Part shown: piece after piece, positions 29,660-29,737 of the stretch
How positions within the stretch are numbered: the first letter of the stretch is position 1
Layout of the letters: each line of letters starts with the position of its first letter
DNA from: Bacillota bacterium
GTDB lineage: Bacteria > Bacillota > Clostridia > Acetivibrionales > DSM-2933
Reading direction: 5' to 3'
Length of the DNA stretch: 29,737 bases
NCBI GenBank assembly: GCA_023430975.1
Contig: JAEYYB010000041.1
Coordinates: 1 to 29,737 of the forward strand
Made by a program: the position numbers and the translations under genes
Notes under the pieces: model-generated
Database searches by the model: none
The model's input: only the letters and a program-made list of their open reading frames with translations
What the model was told of the DNA's origin: nothing

Positions 29660-29737
29660 TCAGTATTAATCTTACATTTGGCAGAGCAAAATAACGAACG
29701 TTTTAACGTTATTTTGTGATAGACAAATAGCAAGATT
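29660..29737 (+). repeat. Second, diverged half copy of the palindromic element (E2, cut by window edge)
   Basis: From CAGTATTAATCTTACATTTG onward it repeats the start of the element, with an altered core (AACGTTATTTTGTGATAGAC), and reaches the window edge. With E1 it forms a tandem or chimeric locus. Confidence 0.55.

Noticed and set aside
4761..29737. CRISPR array
   Set aside because: The repeats are kilobases apart, palindromic over their whole length and without regular spacers; no cas gene is present.

Overview
The window looks like chromosome of a low-GC Gram-positive Clostridia-type anaerobe. It is AT-rich with strong Shine-Dalgarno (SD) sequences and many TTG, GTG or even ATT starts. 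It carries an infC with an ATT start, meso-diaminopimelate dehydrogenase, and a lipoprotein-type solute-binding protein. A relative of the cellulolytic clostridia is plausible, but this is inference. No rRNA, tRNA or CRISPR was found.

Layout. 1-790 is a scar region: the N-terminus of an IS630-type transposase cut by the window edge, a decayed 3' end of a phosphodiester glycosidase gene that still has its terminator, and a possible transposase remnant. 790-5076 (minus strand) holds housekeeping singletons: a zinc-ribbon protein, nitronate monooxygenase, translation initiation factor IF-3, a DEAD-box helicase preceded by a small basic ORF, and an RNA polymerase omega-like protein. infC and the omega gene each follow a related ~120-nt leader with its own promoter and intrinsic terminator. 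5435-10822 (minus) is a branched-chain amino-acid ABC transporter operon, livJ-H-M-G-F, ending in a CBS-CBS-ACT protein.

11231-21801 (minus) is the most unusual region: an eight-gene, tightly packed operon for lipid or lipid-like chemistry. In transcription order it encodes a CarS-like CTP transferase, a PEP-synthase/rifampin-phosphotransferase-like enzyme, phosphatidylserine synthase, phosphatidylserine decarboxylase, a UbiA-family prenyltransferase, a second PEP-synthase-like enzyme, a GNAT-like protein and an acyl-CoA synthetase. PssA and Psd indicate an aminophospholipid product. CarS and UbiA resemble steps of archaeal lipid synthesis, and the two dikinase-like phosphotransferases have no assigned role in known phospholipid pathways. 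I regard this as the best candidate for an undescribed system.

22002-23822 (minus) has an AraC/GyrI-type regulator followed by an alpha/beta hydrolase. 24110-28365 (plus) has a small carbohydrate-binding-module protein, a dGTPase-like HD protein, diaminopimelate dehydrogenase and a MurG-like glycosyltransferase. 28507-29445 (minus) is an NAD-dependent sugar epimerase.

Two dispersed repeat families overlie this. One is a 103-bp palindromic element with 13-bp terminal inverted repeats: four full copies, plus decayed or chimeric copies. Copies lie just behind gene ends and in two cases contribute the stop codon. The other is a ~53-bp element present three times.
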